Source of the DNA: Burkholderiales bacterium PBB2
GTDB lineage: Bacteria; Pseudomonadota; Gammaproteobacteria; Burkholderiales; Burkholderiaceae_C
NCBI GenBank assembly: GCA_002255955.1
Contig: NKIM01000043.1
Location: forward strand, 1-37,930
Reading direction: 5' to 3'
Length of the DNA: 37,930 bases
Position numbers and translations under genes: made by a program. Numbering within the stretch: position 1 is the stretch's first letter; every line of letters starts with the position of its first letter. The notes beneath the pieces are model-generated. The model worked only from the letters and a program-made list of their open reading frames with translations. It was not told where the DNA came from and did no database searches. Positions 1 through 8,610 of this stretch are shown here, in pieces.

Positions 1-2
1 AC

Positions 3-56
3 ATCGCCCGCGATGCAAGCGCCCTGCAGCCCGTGCCGCTGCAGGGCGATTTGTGA
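3..56 (+). CDS. C-terminal end of an unidentified upstream gene (partial)
   Basis: An open frame enters from the left edge and stops at the TGA at 54-56. It gives only 17 residues, ending in PLQGDL. The multi-armed hairpin element begins directly after the stop, which fits a gene end followed by a terminating structure. The fragment is too short to name a family, and it could be chance open frame in GC-rich DNA. Confidence 0.35.
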   Translation: MARDASALQPVPLQGDL

Positions 57-58
57 AG

Positions 59-217
59 GGCCGAGCAGCGCAGCGCCTCGGGGCGCGCACGTACTCGTGC
101 GCTTCAAGCTCTGACTTGGCGCTTCTGTCTGAACGAAGCGAACGCAGGGAGCGGAGTGAGTTATGCGCCAGCCCCGAGGCGCGAGCAGCGCAGGGAAGTC
201 GGCCCGCCCGGGCCGAC
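59..217. repeat. Multi-armed intergenic hairpin element
   Basis: The 57-335 gap between genes is filled by nested inverted repeats. An outer 11-bp perfect stem pairs 73-83 (GCGCCTCGGGG) with 172-182 (CCCCGAGGCGC). Inside it are hairpins at 85-102 (GCGCAC/GTGCGC) and 120-140 (CGCTTC/GAAGCG). The flanks carry a direct repeat, CGAGCAGCGCAG, at 62-73 and 182-193. A separate perfect hairpin follows at 198-217 (GTCGGCCC/GGGCCGAC). The track of GAACGAAGCGAACG-type sequence at 131-160 is low in complexity and translates to a meaningless Ser-Glu-Arg run. It looks like a structured intergenic repeat or RNA element, possibly also the terminator of the left-edge gene. No T-tract follows. Copy number in the genome cannot be judged here. 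Nothing else is recognised from 218 to 335. Confidence 0.55.
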
Positions 218-335
218 CCCGGAACCATGAGCCCGGTGGCGGCACGGGCTGCAGGGCCTCACGAGTAAAACCAAAGACAACTTCGTGCCGAATCCGGTCC
301 TGCGTCCGACCTGAGCGCTGCTGAAGCCCGTGACC

Positions 336-842
336 TCACGGCCCCGGATCGGGCGGGGCGCTTTGCTGTTGGCGCTTCTTGATCAGGACCTCGGTCAACT
401 CCAGCAGCTTGGCGGGGCTGAAGGGTTTGGCGAGAAAGAAGTTGGCACCGGCTTCGAGGGCGCGGGTCTTGGTGGCTGGGCTGGCGTCGGCGGTGAGCAT
501 GACGATCAGGGCCTGGGCGAGCTGGGGTTCGGCGCGCATCTGGCGGCAGACCTCCACGCCATCGATGCCGCCGGGCATCATCACATCGAGGTAAACCAGG
601 TCCGGCTGCATGGTGCGGGCCAGGTCCAGGGCCAGGCTCCCATTGGGGGCTTCGTAAAGCTGGTGGCCGGTGTCTTCCAGCGCCCAGCGGATCAGGCGGC
701 GGATGTCAGCCTGGTCTTCGACGATCAGAATCTTGGCCTTCTTCATCACGGTTGCAGCGTCTTCGGGGGCATCGGCGGCAAGCATATCGTCTGGCTGAAA
801 ACTTTCCCGTGCAGGACTTGGCATTGACGCCACTGCCCCCAC
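336..842 (-). CDS. Stand-alone response regulator receiver protein (CheY-like)
   Basis: This is a single receiver domain with no output domain. With the GTG start at 842 it has 168 residues. The acidic pair is E42-D43 (motif LIVEDQ), the phosphoacceptor is D86 in VYLDVMMPGG, the switch Thr is T117 in MLTAD, and the conserved Lys is K139 in AKPFSP. The protein therefore looks able to be phosphorylated by a partner histidine kinase, which is not in the window. The GTG at 842 is chosen because AGGAGG lies six bases upstream. The first 32 residues are not conserved-looking, so the ATG at 746 (MKKAKILIVED) is a fair alternative and would give a minimal receiver. It is divergent from gshA. The C-terminus (KKRQQQSAPPDPGP) is a disordered tail. 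Its pathway cannot be inferred from the neighbours. Confidence 0.9.
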   Translation of the reverse strand: MGAVASMPSPARESFQPDDMLAADAPEDAATVMKKAKILIVEDQADIRRLIRWALEDTGHQLYEAPNGSLALDLARTMQPDLVYLDVMMPGGIDGVEVCRQMRAEPQLAQALIVMLTADASPATKTRALEAGANFFLAKPFSPAKLLELTEVLIKKRQQQSAPPDPGP

Positions 843-916
843 ATGCACCCTCCTAGAATCAAAACGCCTGTCCCCCTGAACCGCCGCATTTCCGGCCCGA
901 CCCGAGACCCCCGCAC

Positions 917-2212
917 ATGGTTCCCCACCTCACCACCGCGCTGACCGGCCCCATCAACGAGCTGGAGCAGCGCATCTTGGAATCCATGCCCGCCATCGAG
1001 CGCTGGTTCCGCCTGGAATGGATGGAGCACACGCCGCCGTTTTACACCTCGGTGGATTTGCGCAACGCCGGCTTCAAGCTGGCACCGGTGGACACCAATC
1101 TGTTCCCCGGTGGCTTCAACAACCTGACGGCGGACATGCTGCCGCTGTCGGTGCAAGCAGCCATGGCTGCGATCGAGAAGATCTGCCCCGAGGCCAAGAA
1201 CCTGTTGCTGATCCCCGAGAACCACACCCGCAACACGTTTTACCTGAGCAATGTCGCCACGCTCAAACGCATCTTCACCCAAGCCGGCTTGAACGTGCGC
1301 CTGGGCACGCTGGACCCGGAGGTGACCGAGCCCACCGCGCTGAACCTGGCCGATGGTTCCAGCTTGACGGTGGAGCCCCTGGTGCGCAACCGCGGGCGCC
1401 TGGGCCTCAAGGATTTCGATCCCTGCACCATCTTGCTCAACAACGACCTGTCCGCCGGCGTGCCGCGCGTGCTGGAGCATCTGCATGAGCAGTATTTGCT
1501 GCCGCCCCTGCATGCGGGCTGGGCGCTGCGCCGCAAGAGCCAGCACTTCAAGGCGTATGAAGAAGTGGCCAAGAAGTTCAGCAAGCTGCTGGGCATGGAC
1601 CCCTGGTTGATCCATCCGATGTCGGTGCCGGTCGAAGGCGTGGACTTCAGCGAAGGTCAGGGCCTGGAAGCCCTGCAAGCGCAGGTCGACCTGGTGCTCA
1701 GCAAGACGCGCAAGAAGTACAAGGAATACGGCATCAACGAGAAGCCCTTTGCGGTGATCAAGCCCGATGCCGGCACCTACGGCATGGGCGTGATGACGGT
1801 GCGCGATGCCAAGGAACTGGTCGACCTGAACCGCCGCAGCCGCAACAAGATGAGCGTCATCAAGGACGGCCAGGAAGTGCACCAGGTGCTGGTGCAAGAG
1901 GGCGTGGTCACGCACGAGCGCGTCAACGATGCGGTGGCCGAGCCGGTGGTCTACATGATGGACCGCTACGTGGTGGGCGGTTTCTACCGCATCCATGCCG
2001 ACCGCGGCGCCGACGAAAACCTCAACGCCCCGGGCTCCAGCTTTGTGCCCTTGGCCTTCGCGCAGAGCTCGCAGCTGCCGCGCCCGGGCGAGAAGCCCGG
2101 CGCCAGCGCGCCCAACCGCTTCTACATGTACGGCGTGATCGCCCGCCTGGCCATGCTGGCGGCGAGCTACGAGCTTGAGGTCACCGACCCCGAAGCCGAG
2201 GTCTACGCCTGA
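917..2212 (+). CDS. gshA: Glutamate-cysteine ligase (proteobacterial ATP-grasp type)
   Basis: First step of glutathione synthesis: ATP-dependent joining of L-glutamate and L-cysteine into gamma-glutamylcysteine in the cytoplasm. The 431-residue product matches the Acidithiobacillus/Burkholderiales type of GshA, which is unrelated in sequence to E. coli GshA. Characteristic stretches are VDTNLFPGGFNNL (about 58-70), LLLIPENHTRN (about 97-106) and the ATP-grasp-like loop IKPDAGTYGMGV (281-292). Length fits the family. The ATG at 917 has no strong Shine-Dalgarno sequence. A -10-like TAGAAT lies at 854-859 with no convincing -35. The second-step enzyme gshB lies about 10 kb downstream at 12609, not adjacent. 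Confidence 0.96.
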   Translation: MVPHLTTALTGPINELEQRILESMPAIERWFRLEWMEHTPPFYTSVDLRNAGFKLAPVDTNLFPGGFNNLTADMLPLSVQAAMAAIEKICPEAKNLLLIPENHTRNTFYLSNVATLKRIFTQAGLNVRLGTLDPEVTEPTALNLADGSSLTVEPLVRNRGRLGLKDFDPCTILLNNDLSAGVPRVLEHLHEQYLLPPLHAGWALRRKSQHFKAYEEVAKKFSKLLGMDPWLIHPMSVPVEGVDFSEGQGLEALQAQVDLVLSKTRKKYKEYGINEKPFAVIKPDAGTYGMGVMTVRDAKELVDLNRRSRNKMSVIKDGQEVHQVLVQEGVVTHERVNDAVAEPVVYMMDRYVVGGFYRIHADRGADENLNAPGSSFVPLAFAQSSQLPRPGEKPGASAPNRFYMYGVIARLAMLAASYELEVTDPEAEVYA

Positions 2213-2233
2213 TCAACAGGGCTGAGCGCAAGC

Positions 2234-3208
2234 TCAGCTCAGCTTCTGGCTGGCCTCCAGCATCAACTGCTTGAATCGCTCCACCACCTCGCTCTGCGGC
2301 TCGCGCAGATGCCAGAGCGTCAGGTCGGCCAGGCCCAGGTCTGCGTCCAGGGGCAGGATCTTGGCGATGCCGTTCTGTGCCGCCAGCTTGGCCACATGCT
2401 GGGGCAGCAGGGCCAGGATGGGCATGCGCTTGAGCAGGCTCAGCGTCAGCATCACGTCGCCGGTTTCGACCAGATTGGTGGGCAGGGGCTGGCCCATGTC
2501 ATGCCAGAGCCGGTCTTGCAGGCTGCGCGAGCGGGTGCCGGGCAGGGGCCAGATCCAGGCCTGCTGATTGAGCGTGTCCCAGCCCAGCTTGTGGCTGGCC
2601 TTGGCCAAGGGGTGCACGGTGCTGATGGCCGCCACCTCGGGCTGGGCGATCAGGCACAGCGGCTCCAAGTCGGGCGGCGCCTCATGCGGGCGGATGCGCG
2701 CTACCACGAGATCGAGCCGGCCTTCGCGCAGCTCGTTGATCAGCCCGGTCAGGGCATGGGTGCGCACGCTCAGGGTGATGTGGGGGTACTCCAGCTTCAT
2801 GGCCGCCATCGCGTCCGGCAGCACCTGGGGCAGGGCGGCATTCGTGGCGCCGATCAGCAATTCCCCCGAAGCACCGCGCACGATGGAGGCGATGTCGCCG
2901 CCGCCGCGCTGCAGGTCGGCATCGAGTTTTTGCGCCAGCCGGATCAGCCGTTCACCGAGCGCTGTGGCGCGCAAGCTGCGCCCGCGGCGCACAAACAGGG
3001 TTTGTCCTAGGCCTTGCTCGATTTCGCTCAGCGCCTTGCTGACCGCGGGTTGGGTGACATGCAGGGCATCGGCCACTGCGCCCAGGCTTCCCGCCTCAGA
3101 AAGCGCTTGCAGCACCCGCAAATGACGCAGGCTCAGGCGCTTGCGAACAAAGCTGTCAGCGGCTTCGGGGGCGATGGGCTGGGCCTTGGGCGCGCTGGAG
3201 ATAACCAT
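2234..3208 (-). CDS. LysR-family transcriptional regulator
   Basis: Full-length LysR-type regulator of 324 residues. An N-terminal winged helix-turn-helix covers about residues 26-88, with the typical pattern LSLRHLRVLQALSEAGS, AVADALHVTQPAVSKALSEIE and LGQTLFVRRGRSLRAT. The effector-binding domain follows from about 115. The first 24 residues precede the usual LysR start and look disordered. It resembles the PcaQ/GbpR-like branch, but the effector cannot be read from sequence. It is divergent from the TonB receptor gene with about 135 bp between start codons. The usual LysR arrangement makes that receptor, and perhaps the peptidase behind it, the likely target. Its stop lies 21 bp from the convergent gshA stop. 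Confidence 0.95.
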   Translation of the reverse strand: MVISSAPKAQPIAPEAADSFVRKRLSLRHLRVLQALSEAGSLGAVADALHVTQPAVSKALSEIEQGLGQTLFVRRGRSLRATALGERLIRLAQKLDADLQRGGGDIASIVRGASGELLIGATNAALPQVLPDAMAAMKLEYPHITLSVRTHALTGLINELREGRLDLVVARIRPHEAPPDLEPLCLIAQPEVAAISTVHPLAKASHKLGWDTLNQQAWIWPLPGTRSRSLQDRLWHDMGQPLPTNLVETGDVMLTLSLLKRMPILALLPQHVAKLAAQNGIAKILPLDADLGLADLTLWHLREPQSEVVERFKQLMLEASQKLS

Positions 3209-3342
3209 TTTTTCACTTTAACAAACCTTTACTCATGTCGATTTTGTGACGCGCTTCTATGGTTGGCGCGAGCCCTGACGCCAGGCCGCCACAGCCTGGT
3301 GCCAAGCCACCCATCCCATCAAAAAACCGTTGGAGAGTCTTC

Positions 3343-6294
3343 GTGCAACAGCAGCGTCATCACCTCATTGCCCTGGCCGTCCTGAGCCTGGCGGCATCGA
3401 CCCAGGCCCAGGCACAAGCTGCCGATTCGGCGCCCAAGGCCGAGTTGGAGCGGGTCACCATCACCGGCTCCATGATCAAGCGCACCGACCGCGAAACGCC
3501 GTCCGTGGTGCAGACCATCAGCCGCGAAGACATCAAGAACTCCGGCTTTGCGTCCGTGGAAGAGCTGTTGCGCTCGACCGGCGCGGTCGATCTGAGCTCG
3601 GTCGGTGACGGCGCCGCCTCGGGCTTTGTCAGCGGCTTGTCCACCATCTCGCTGCGCGGCTTCGGCTCGCAGGGCACGCTGACCCTGATCAACGGCCGCC
3701 GCATTGCGCCGGCTGCTGCGGTGGATGTGAACTTCGGCCGCGGCAACCTGGTCAGCGTCAACACCATCCCCAAGGGCGCCATCGACCGCATCGAAATCCT
3801 CAAGGACGGTGCCTCGGCCATCTATGGCTCGGACGCCGTGGTCGGCGTGGTGAACTATGTGCTGCGCAAGGACTACCAGGGCGCCGAGGCCGGCGTCACC
3901 TACAGCGCCAATGACAAGGGCGTGGGCGGCACCAAGAGCGCCAATGCCAGCTTCGGTTTTGGCGACCTGAGCCGTGATCGTTTCAACGTCTTCGGTGGCC
4001 TGGAAATCTCGCAGCGCGACCGCGTCATGTACCCAGACCTGCGCGACCGCGGCGCGCCGGGGCTCTACGACCAGGCGCTGAACCTCAACGGCTCGCTGAG
4101 CCGCTTCACGCCCTCCAGCGTGGCCTCCTACTGGGGCAACTATTACAGCCTGCCGGCCAGCCTCGCCGGCAACACCACGCTCAACGGCATCAGCGTGGCC
4201 AACTCCAGCACCTCGGGCAAATTCTTCCTCGGCTCCCTGGCCGGCTGCCCCGATGAGCTGACCGTGGGCAAGGGCGTGCCCAACCGCCTGCCCGGCTTCT
4301 CGGCCACCACCGCCAGCCTGCCCAATGGCCAGTGCCGTTACGACGTGGACAGCGCCACCGAGGCCATCTCCAAGCAGGACAAAGTCGGCGCCACGGTTCG
4401 CGGCACCTTCGCCATCAACTCGGAGCTGACGGCGTATGCCGACGTCATGCTGTCCAAGACCACGACCGAGTCCTTTGTCGCACCGCGCACGCTGACCACC
4501 AGCATCTACGGCAGCAACGCGGCCAACACCGCGGTCACCTGGCCCAAGCTGGACGGCACGCTGCAGACCTTCCCGACCATCATCCTGCCGGTGGGCCACC
4601 CGGACAACCCGACCAATGGCAAGGCCAAGCCGGAAGCCGTGCAGCTGATCTATCGCTTTGCCGATGTGCCGCGCTTCGACACCACCGAGCTCAAGGCCTC
4701 GCGTTTCACCGCCGGCATCAGCGGCGTGATCGGCGACTGGGATGTCGACAGCGCCGTGCTCTACACCCGCCAGGACATGAGCCGCGTGCGCAGCAATGAG
4801 CTGCGTGCCTCGCTGCTGAAGAACGCGATCGCCAAGAACACCTACCACTTCGGCAAGGCCAACGATGCCGCGGCCATCGCCAGCGTGGCGTCCGATGCGG
4901 TGATCGACGGCAAGGCCACCATTGCCTCCGTCGATGTGCGCGCCAGCCGCGAGCTGTTCAGCCTGGCCGGTGGCACGGCCGGCCTGGCCTTGGGCGGCGA
5001 GTTCCGCCGCGAGACCTTGTCCGCCAACCCGAACGAGGCCTACACCAGCGGTGACTTCATCGGCCTGGTGGCCAATGGCACCTCGGGGGCGCGCAACTCC
5101 TACGCCGCCTTCGGCGAGCTGAGCCTGCCGGTGCACAAGGCACTGGAACTGCAGGCGGCCCTGCGTGCCGAGAAGTACAGCGACTTCGGTCGCGCCAACA
5201 CCGGCAAGCTGGGCTTCAAGTGGAGCGCCATGCCGTCCTTCGTGGCCCTGCGCGGCACGGCCGCCACCGGCTTCCGCGCGCCCTCGATCTCGCAGATCGG
5301 CAACTCCTACGCCTCGTCCTTCCACAGCTTCGGCACCTACGCCGTGGCCGACAACCTGCGCTGCGACCTGAGCAACCCGGACAAGCCGGTCAGCAAGGCC
5401 GACCCGGCCAACAACCGTGACTGCAATGTGCTGGGCTTCAGCGCCCGCACGCCCAACCCGGGCAGCATTGCCACCACCATCAGCGCCAACCCGAACCTGA
5501 AGCCCGAGAAGTCGCGTTCCTTCACCCTGGGCGTGATCCTGTCACCGACCAAGTATGTGGACCTGAGCCTGGATGCCTGGTACTTCCAGCGCAACAACGA
5601 GATCCGCTCGCAGCGCGGGGTGGACATCATGGAGGACGCCAACAAGTCCCCCGCCACGCCGAACCGCCAGGTCATCCGTGACCCCAACCCCGCGACCTGG
5701 CTGCCGGGCGTGCCCAACAGCGGCCCGATCCTGATGCTGGTGCGTGAGTACGGCAATTACAACTGGACCAAGACCTCGGGCCTGGACTACGAGCTGTCGG
5801 CACGCATGCCCACCGAATCCATCGGTGAGTTCAAGCTGAAGATCGAAGGCACCTACACCGGCCGTTTCGACTACAAGATCCTGGCCAATGGCGACACCAC
5901 CTACTCGGTCGGCACCACCACCAACGACATCCCCAAGACCAAGGCCACGGTCAGTCTGAACTGGAAGCTCGGTGACTGGAGCAGCTTCGCGCGCCTGAAC
6001 CATGTGGACAAGCTCAAGAGCTCGACCACCGACACCTGCCAGACCTCGACCTCGGCCTACAACAGCTTCCTGCGCGCCAACGACTACTGCTATGTCTCGG
6101 CCACCAACACCGTGGACATCGGCGGCAGCTACAAGGGCTTCAAGGACCTGGTGCTGTCCTTCAGCGTGCTGAACCTGGAAGGGACCTACCCCAACACCAA
6201 CGGCCCGGTCTCGCCCTGGACTTACTACGATGCGGGCAATGCCGGTCAGCTGGGTCGTCGCTTCTCGGTGAGCGCGAGCTACACCTTCAAGTAA
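3343..6294 (+). CDS. TonB-dependent outer-membrane receptor
   Basis: Outer-membrane beta-barrel that imports a bound ligand using TonB/ExbB/ExbD energy. The GTG at 3343 is preferred because GGAGAG sits five bases upstream and it opens a clean signal peptide (VQQQRHHLIALAVLSL, cleavage near AQAQA-A). This gives 983 residues; the open frame extends upstream to 3259 without signal-like character. After the signal comes a plug domain with VTITGSMIKRTD (TonB-box region), SVEELLRSTGAVD, ISLRGFG, LINGRRI, IDRIEILKDGASAIYGSDAVVGVVNYVLR. The rest is barrel, with a late conserved NPNLKPEKSRSFTLGV motif and C-terminal SASYTFK. The closest general class is the Caulobacter/Xanthomonas-type receptor for organic ligands, not a classical siderophore receptor; the ligand is unknown. 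Two cysteine-bearing loops (around DNLRCDL and NRDCNV) may be disulfide bonded. It is followed by a strong terminator and then a secreted peptidase. Confidence 0.95.
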   Translation: MQQQRHHLIALAVLSLAASTQAQAQAADSAPKAELERVTITGSMIKRTDRETPSVVQTISREDIKNSGFASVEELLRSTGAVDLSSVGDGAASGFVSGLSTISLRGFGSQGTLTLINGRRIAPAAAVDVNFGRGNLVSVNTIPKGAIDRIEILKDGASAIYGSDAVVGVVNYVLRKDYQGAEAGVTYSANDKGVGGTKSANASFGFGDLSRDRFNVFGGLEISQRDRVMYPDLRDRGAPGLYDQALNLNGSLSRFTPSSVASYWGNYYSLPASLAGNTTLNGISVANSSTSGKFFLGSLAGCPDELTVGKGVPNRLPGFSATTASLPNGQCRYDVDSATEAISKQDKVGATVRGTFAINSELTAYADVMLSKTTTESFVAPRTLTTSIYGSNAANTAVTWPKLDGTLQTFPTIILPVGHPDNPTNGKAKPEAVQLIYRFADVPRFDTTELKASRFTAGISGVIGDWDVDSAVLYTRQDMSRVRSNELRASLLKNAIAKNTYHFGKANDAAAIASVASDAVIDGKATIASVDVRASRELFSLAGGTAGLALGGEFRRETLSANPNEAYTSGDFIGLVANGTSGARNSYAAFGELSLPVHKALELQAALRAEKYSDFGRANTGKLGFKWSAMPSFVALRGTAATGFRAPSISQIGNSYASSFHSFGTYAVADNLRCDLSNPDKPVSKADPANNRDCNVLGFSARTPNPGSIATTISANPNLKPEKSRSFTLGVILSPTKYVDLSLDAWYFQRNNEIRSQRGVDIMEDANKSPATPNRQVIRDPNPATWLPGVPNSGPILMLVREYGNYNWTKTSGLDYELSARMPTESIGEFKLKIEGTYTGRFDYKILANGDTTYSVGTTTNDIPKTKATVSLNWKLGDWSSFARLNHVDKLKSSTTDTCQTSTSAYNSFLRANDYCYVSATNTVDIGGSYKGFKDLVLSFSVLNLEGTYPNTNGPVSPWTYYDAGNAGQLGRRFSVSASYTFK

Positions 6295-6328
6295 GGCTGC
6301 GCTCGCCGCATCGGCAAGTCAGTCCCGA

Positions 6329-6346
6329 ACGCGGCTGTGGCCGCGT
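6329..6346 (+). other. Hairpin downstream of the TonB receptor gene
   Basis: Perfect inverted repeat ACGCGGC-TGTG-GCCGCGT, nine bases ahead of the T-tract terminator. It may protect the receptor mRNA 3' end or act as an accessory terminator arm. Confidence 0.5.
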
Positions 6347-6354
6347 CGGTTTCA

Positions 6355-6385
6355 GGGGCGCTGCGCAGGCAGCCGCCCCTTTTTT
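6355..6385 (+). terminator. Rho-independent terminator after the TonB receptor gene
   Basis: GGGGCG (6355-6360) pairs with CGCCCC (6374-6379). CTGC/GCAG pairing extends the stem inward, and six T residues follow at 6380-6385. It lies only 20 bases before the S9 peptidase start codon, so the peptidase depends on read-through or on a promoter inside this short region. Confidence 0.85.
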
Positions 6386-6405
6386 ATTGTTGAGGGTCTT
6401 GAGCC

Positions 6406-8568
6406 ATGGGGCTGCATTTCAAAACCCGGTCTTGTTTCGCCGCTTTGCTGTGGCTGGCCTTGGGCTGTCTGGCCCCGGCCACAGCCCGACCCTTGGTGCC
6501 GCCGCCCGGCCTGCAGGCCGATGGACTGCCAGCCTTGGAGCGTGTGCAGGCAGCGACCCGCGCCGAGGCGCCGGTGCTGCGCTTTCTCGGCTGGCATCCG
6601 CAGCGGCGCGAGATGTTGGTGCTGGCCAGCGCCGGCGGCAGCCAGCAGCTGCACCGCCTGGCCGAGCCCGGCGCGCGCCCGCAGGCGCTGACCGGCGGCC
6701 GCGAGCGGGTGGACAGCGCGCAGTGGGAGCCGCAGCGCGGCGAGTACCTGGTGTTCAGCCGCGATCGCGGGGGCGATGAGGCCTTCCGGCTCTACCGCCT
6801 GCAGCCCCCCGATTCCAGGCGGGATGCACTCGCCGAGCCGGTGGCGCTGACGCCCGAGGGCGCACGCGTCAGCGCCTTCCAGTTCCTGCCGCAAGGGCAG
6901 GGCTTGGTCTATGTGCTGGACCAACTCGATGGCCGCCGCAGCCCGGCGACGAAAGCGAGTGTGGACGCCGAGGGCGATGAGGAGGCGGATTCGGCCGCGT
7001 CGCCATCGGCGCAGCCCGGCAGCGCGCGCAAGGCCCGCAGCCAGCTGTTCTGGATGGACGCGCGGCGGCCCGAGAGCGCGCGCCTGCTCGGCGACAGCGT
7101 CGGTGGCCGCTACACCGATCTGCGTGTCAGCGCCGCCGGCACGGTGGTGGCCCTGCACACCCGCCAGGGGCGCAGCCAGACCTTGCGCTTCGATCTGGAC
7201 CCGGCGACCCCGCCGGGCGGCCGGGCCCTGGGCGCCCCTGGCGGCGCCGAGCTGCGCGAGGACGATGTGCTGTTGCAACGCCAGGCCATGGGTGGGGACT
7301 TTCGCCAGCTGGTGCTGCTGCGCTTGAACAGCGGCCTGCGCCAGACGGTGAAGTTGCCCGCCTTGGCCGGCGATCTGGAAGCCCTGGCTGCGCCGCCGAC
7401 GGGCAGCGCCATGCCCTTAGCCCTGGTGCACAACGAGGCGGGCGTGTCGGTGCTGCGCCTGGCGCGGCCGGGTAGCGAGCCGCCGCTGCAGCGGGTGGCG
7501 GCTGAGCTGCCTGCCGGCGTGATCCAGGGCCCGCAGTGGCACCCGCGCCTGCCCTTGCTGGCTTTCAACCACAGCTCGGCGAGCAGCCCGGGCCGAATCC
7601 TCAGTTGGTCGCCTGAGGACGCCGGCGTGCAAGCCTGGTCGGGCCGCGAGGCTGAAGCAGAGAAGGATGCAGGGGCCGGTGCGTGGAAGCCCGATTACGT
7701 CCCCCTGCGCTGGAAGAGTTTTGACGGCCTGGAGATCAGCGGACTGCATGTCGCGCCGCCGCCTCAATTCAAAGGCCCGCGGCCGGTGTTCATCAGCATC
7801 CATGGCGGTCCCAGCTCGCAGGCGCGGCCCACGCACCTGTCGGGCAGCCTGCGCTACCTGGTTGAGACCCTGGGCATGCACCTGATCCTGCCCAATGTGC
7901 GGGGCTCCGAGGGCTTTGGCCAGCGCTTTCTCAAGCTCGACAACGGCCGCCAGCGTGAGGATGCCGTGCGTGACATCAGCGCCTTGCTGGACCTGATCGC
8001 CGCCCGGCCCGAAATGGACGCGCGCCGCGTCATCGTCTCGGGTGGCAGCTATGGCGGCTATATGTCGCTGGCGGTGGCCACGCGCGAGTCGGCCCGCATT
8101 GCCGGCAGCATCTGCCGCGTCGGCATCGCCAATTTCGTCTCTTTTCTGGAGAACACCGAGAGCTACCGGCGCGACAGCCGCCGCGCCGAGTACGGCGACG
8201 AGCGCGACCCGGGCATGCGCGCTTTTCTGCAGCGCATCTCGCCCCTGAGCCGAGCGGCGGCGGTGCGCAAGCCGCTGTTCATCATCCACGGCCGCAACGA
8301 TCCGCGCGTGCCCTACGGCGAGGCCACGCAGATGGTGGCGGCAGTGCGGGCGGCCGGCACCCCGGTCTGGTTCCTGACGGCCGAGGATGAGGGCCACAGC
8401 TTCAGCCGGGCCGAGAACCGCGACTATCTGTTCAGCGCCACCGTGGCCTTTGTGCAGCAGGCGCTGGCGGCAGTGCCGCCTGATGCCGGGCCCGATGCCC
8501 AGTCTGTGGAGACTGATGCCGATGTTTCATCAGCTTTGACGCAGCGCAGCAAAGCAGGCGCAAAATAG
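6406..8568 (+). CDS. Secreted S9-family (prolyl oligopeptidase-type) serine peptidase
   Basis: This 720-residue protein has a signal peptide (about 1-28, cut near TARP), a long beta-propeller-like region (about 40-400) and a C-terminal alpha/beta-hydrolase peptidase domain. The catalytic triad is readable: S548 in VSGGSYGGYM, D632 in HGRNDPRVPYG and H664 in DEGHSFSRAEN. The oxyanion-region motif ISIHGGPSSQ is present. It should cleave short peptides or cyclised peptides in the periplasm. An Ala/Ser/Glu-rich insert at about 184-205 looks like a flexible loop. GAGGG lies ten bases before the ATG. Its position behind a TonB receptor suggests it processes what that receptor imports. The same pair occurs in lasso-peptide isopeptidase loci, but no lasso precursor or maturation gene is present, so that role is only a possibility. 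Confidence 0.93.
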   Translation: MGLHFKTRSCFAALLWLALGCLAPATARPLVPPPGLQADGLPALERVQAATRAEAPVLRFLGWHPQRREMLVLASAGGSQQLHRLAEPGARPQALTGGRERVDSAQWEPQRGEYLVFSRDRGGDEAFRLYRLQPPDSRRDALAEPVALTPEGARVSAFQFLPQGQGLVYVLDQLDGRRSPATKASVDAEGDEEADSAASPSAQPGSARKARSQLFWMDARRPESARLLGDSVGGRYTDLRVSAAGTVVALHTRQGRSQTLRFDLDPATPPGGRALGAPGGAELREDDVLLQRQAMGGDFRQLVLLRLNSGLRQTVKLPALAGDLEALAAPPTGSAMPLALVHNEAGVSVLRLARPGSEPPLQRVAAELPAGVIQGPQWHPRLPLLAFNHSSASSPGRILSWSPEDAGVQAWSGREAEAEKDAGAGAWKPDYVPLRWKSFDGLEISGLHVAPPPQFKGPRPVFISIHGGPSSQARPTHLSGSLRYLVETLGMHLILPNVRGSEGFGQRFLKLDNGRQREDAVRDISALLDLIAARPEMDARRVIVSGGSYGGYMSLAVATRESARIAGSICRVGIANFVSFLENTESYRRDSRRAEYGDERDPGMRAFLQRISPLSRAAAVRKPLFIIHGRNDPRVPYGEATQMVAAVRAAGTPVWFLTAEDEGHSFSRAENRDYLFSATVAFVQQALAAVPPDAGPDAQSVETDADVSSALTQRSKAGAK

Positions 8569-8610
8569 CGCTTTTGGCTCGCCAGCGCCGCATGCGCGCT
8601 GCAACAACAC

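Noticed and set aside
53-268. 71-codon open frame with a Ser-Glu-Arg repeat
   Set aside because: It lies entirely inside the inverted-repeat element, and the peptide repeat follows from the DNA repeats; no ribosome site.
746-1996. 416-codon open frame antisense to gshA
   Set aside because: His/Gln/Val-rich shadow of gshA; no recognisable motif.
3319-5325. 668-codon open frame on the minus strand, antisense to the TonB receptor
   Set aside because: Shadow frame caused by GC-rich third positions. The product is Gly/Ala/Val/His/Gln-rich with no domain, while the plus strand encodes a clear receptor.
3343-8568. A full lasso-peptide biosynthesis locus
   Set aside because: Only the receptor and peptidase are present. 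I found no precursor, cyclase or protease-partner genes between 2200 and 13600.
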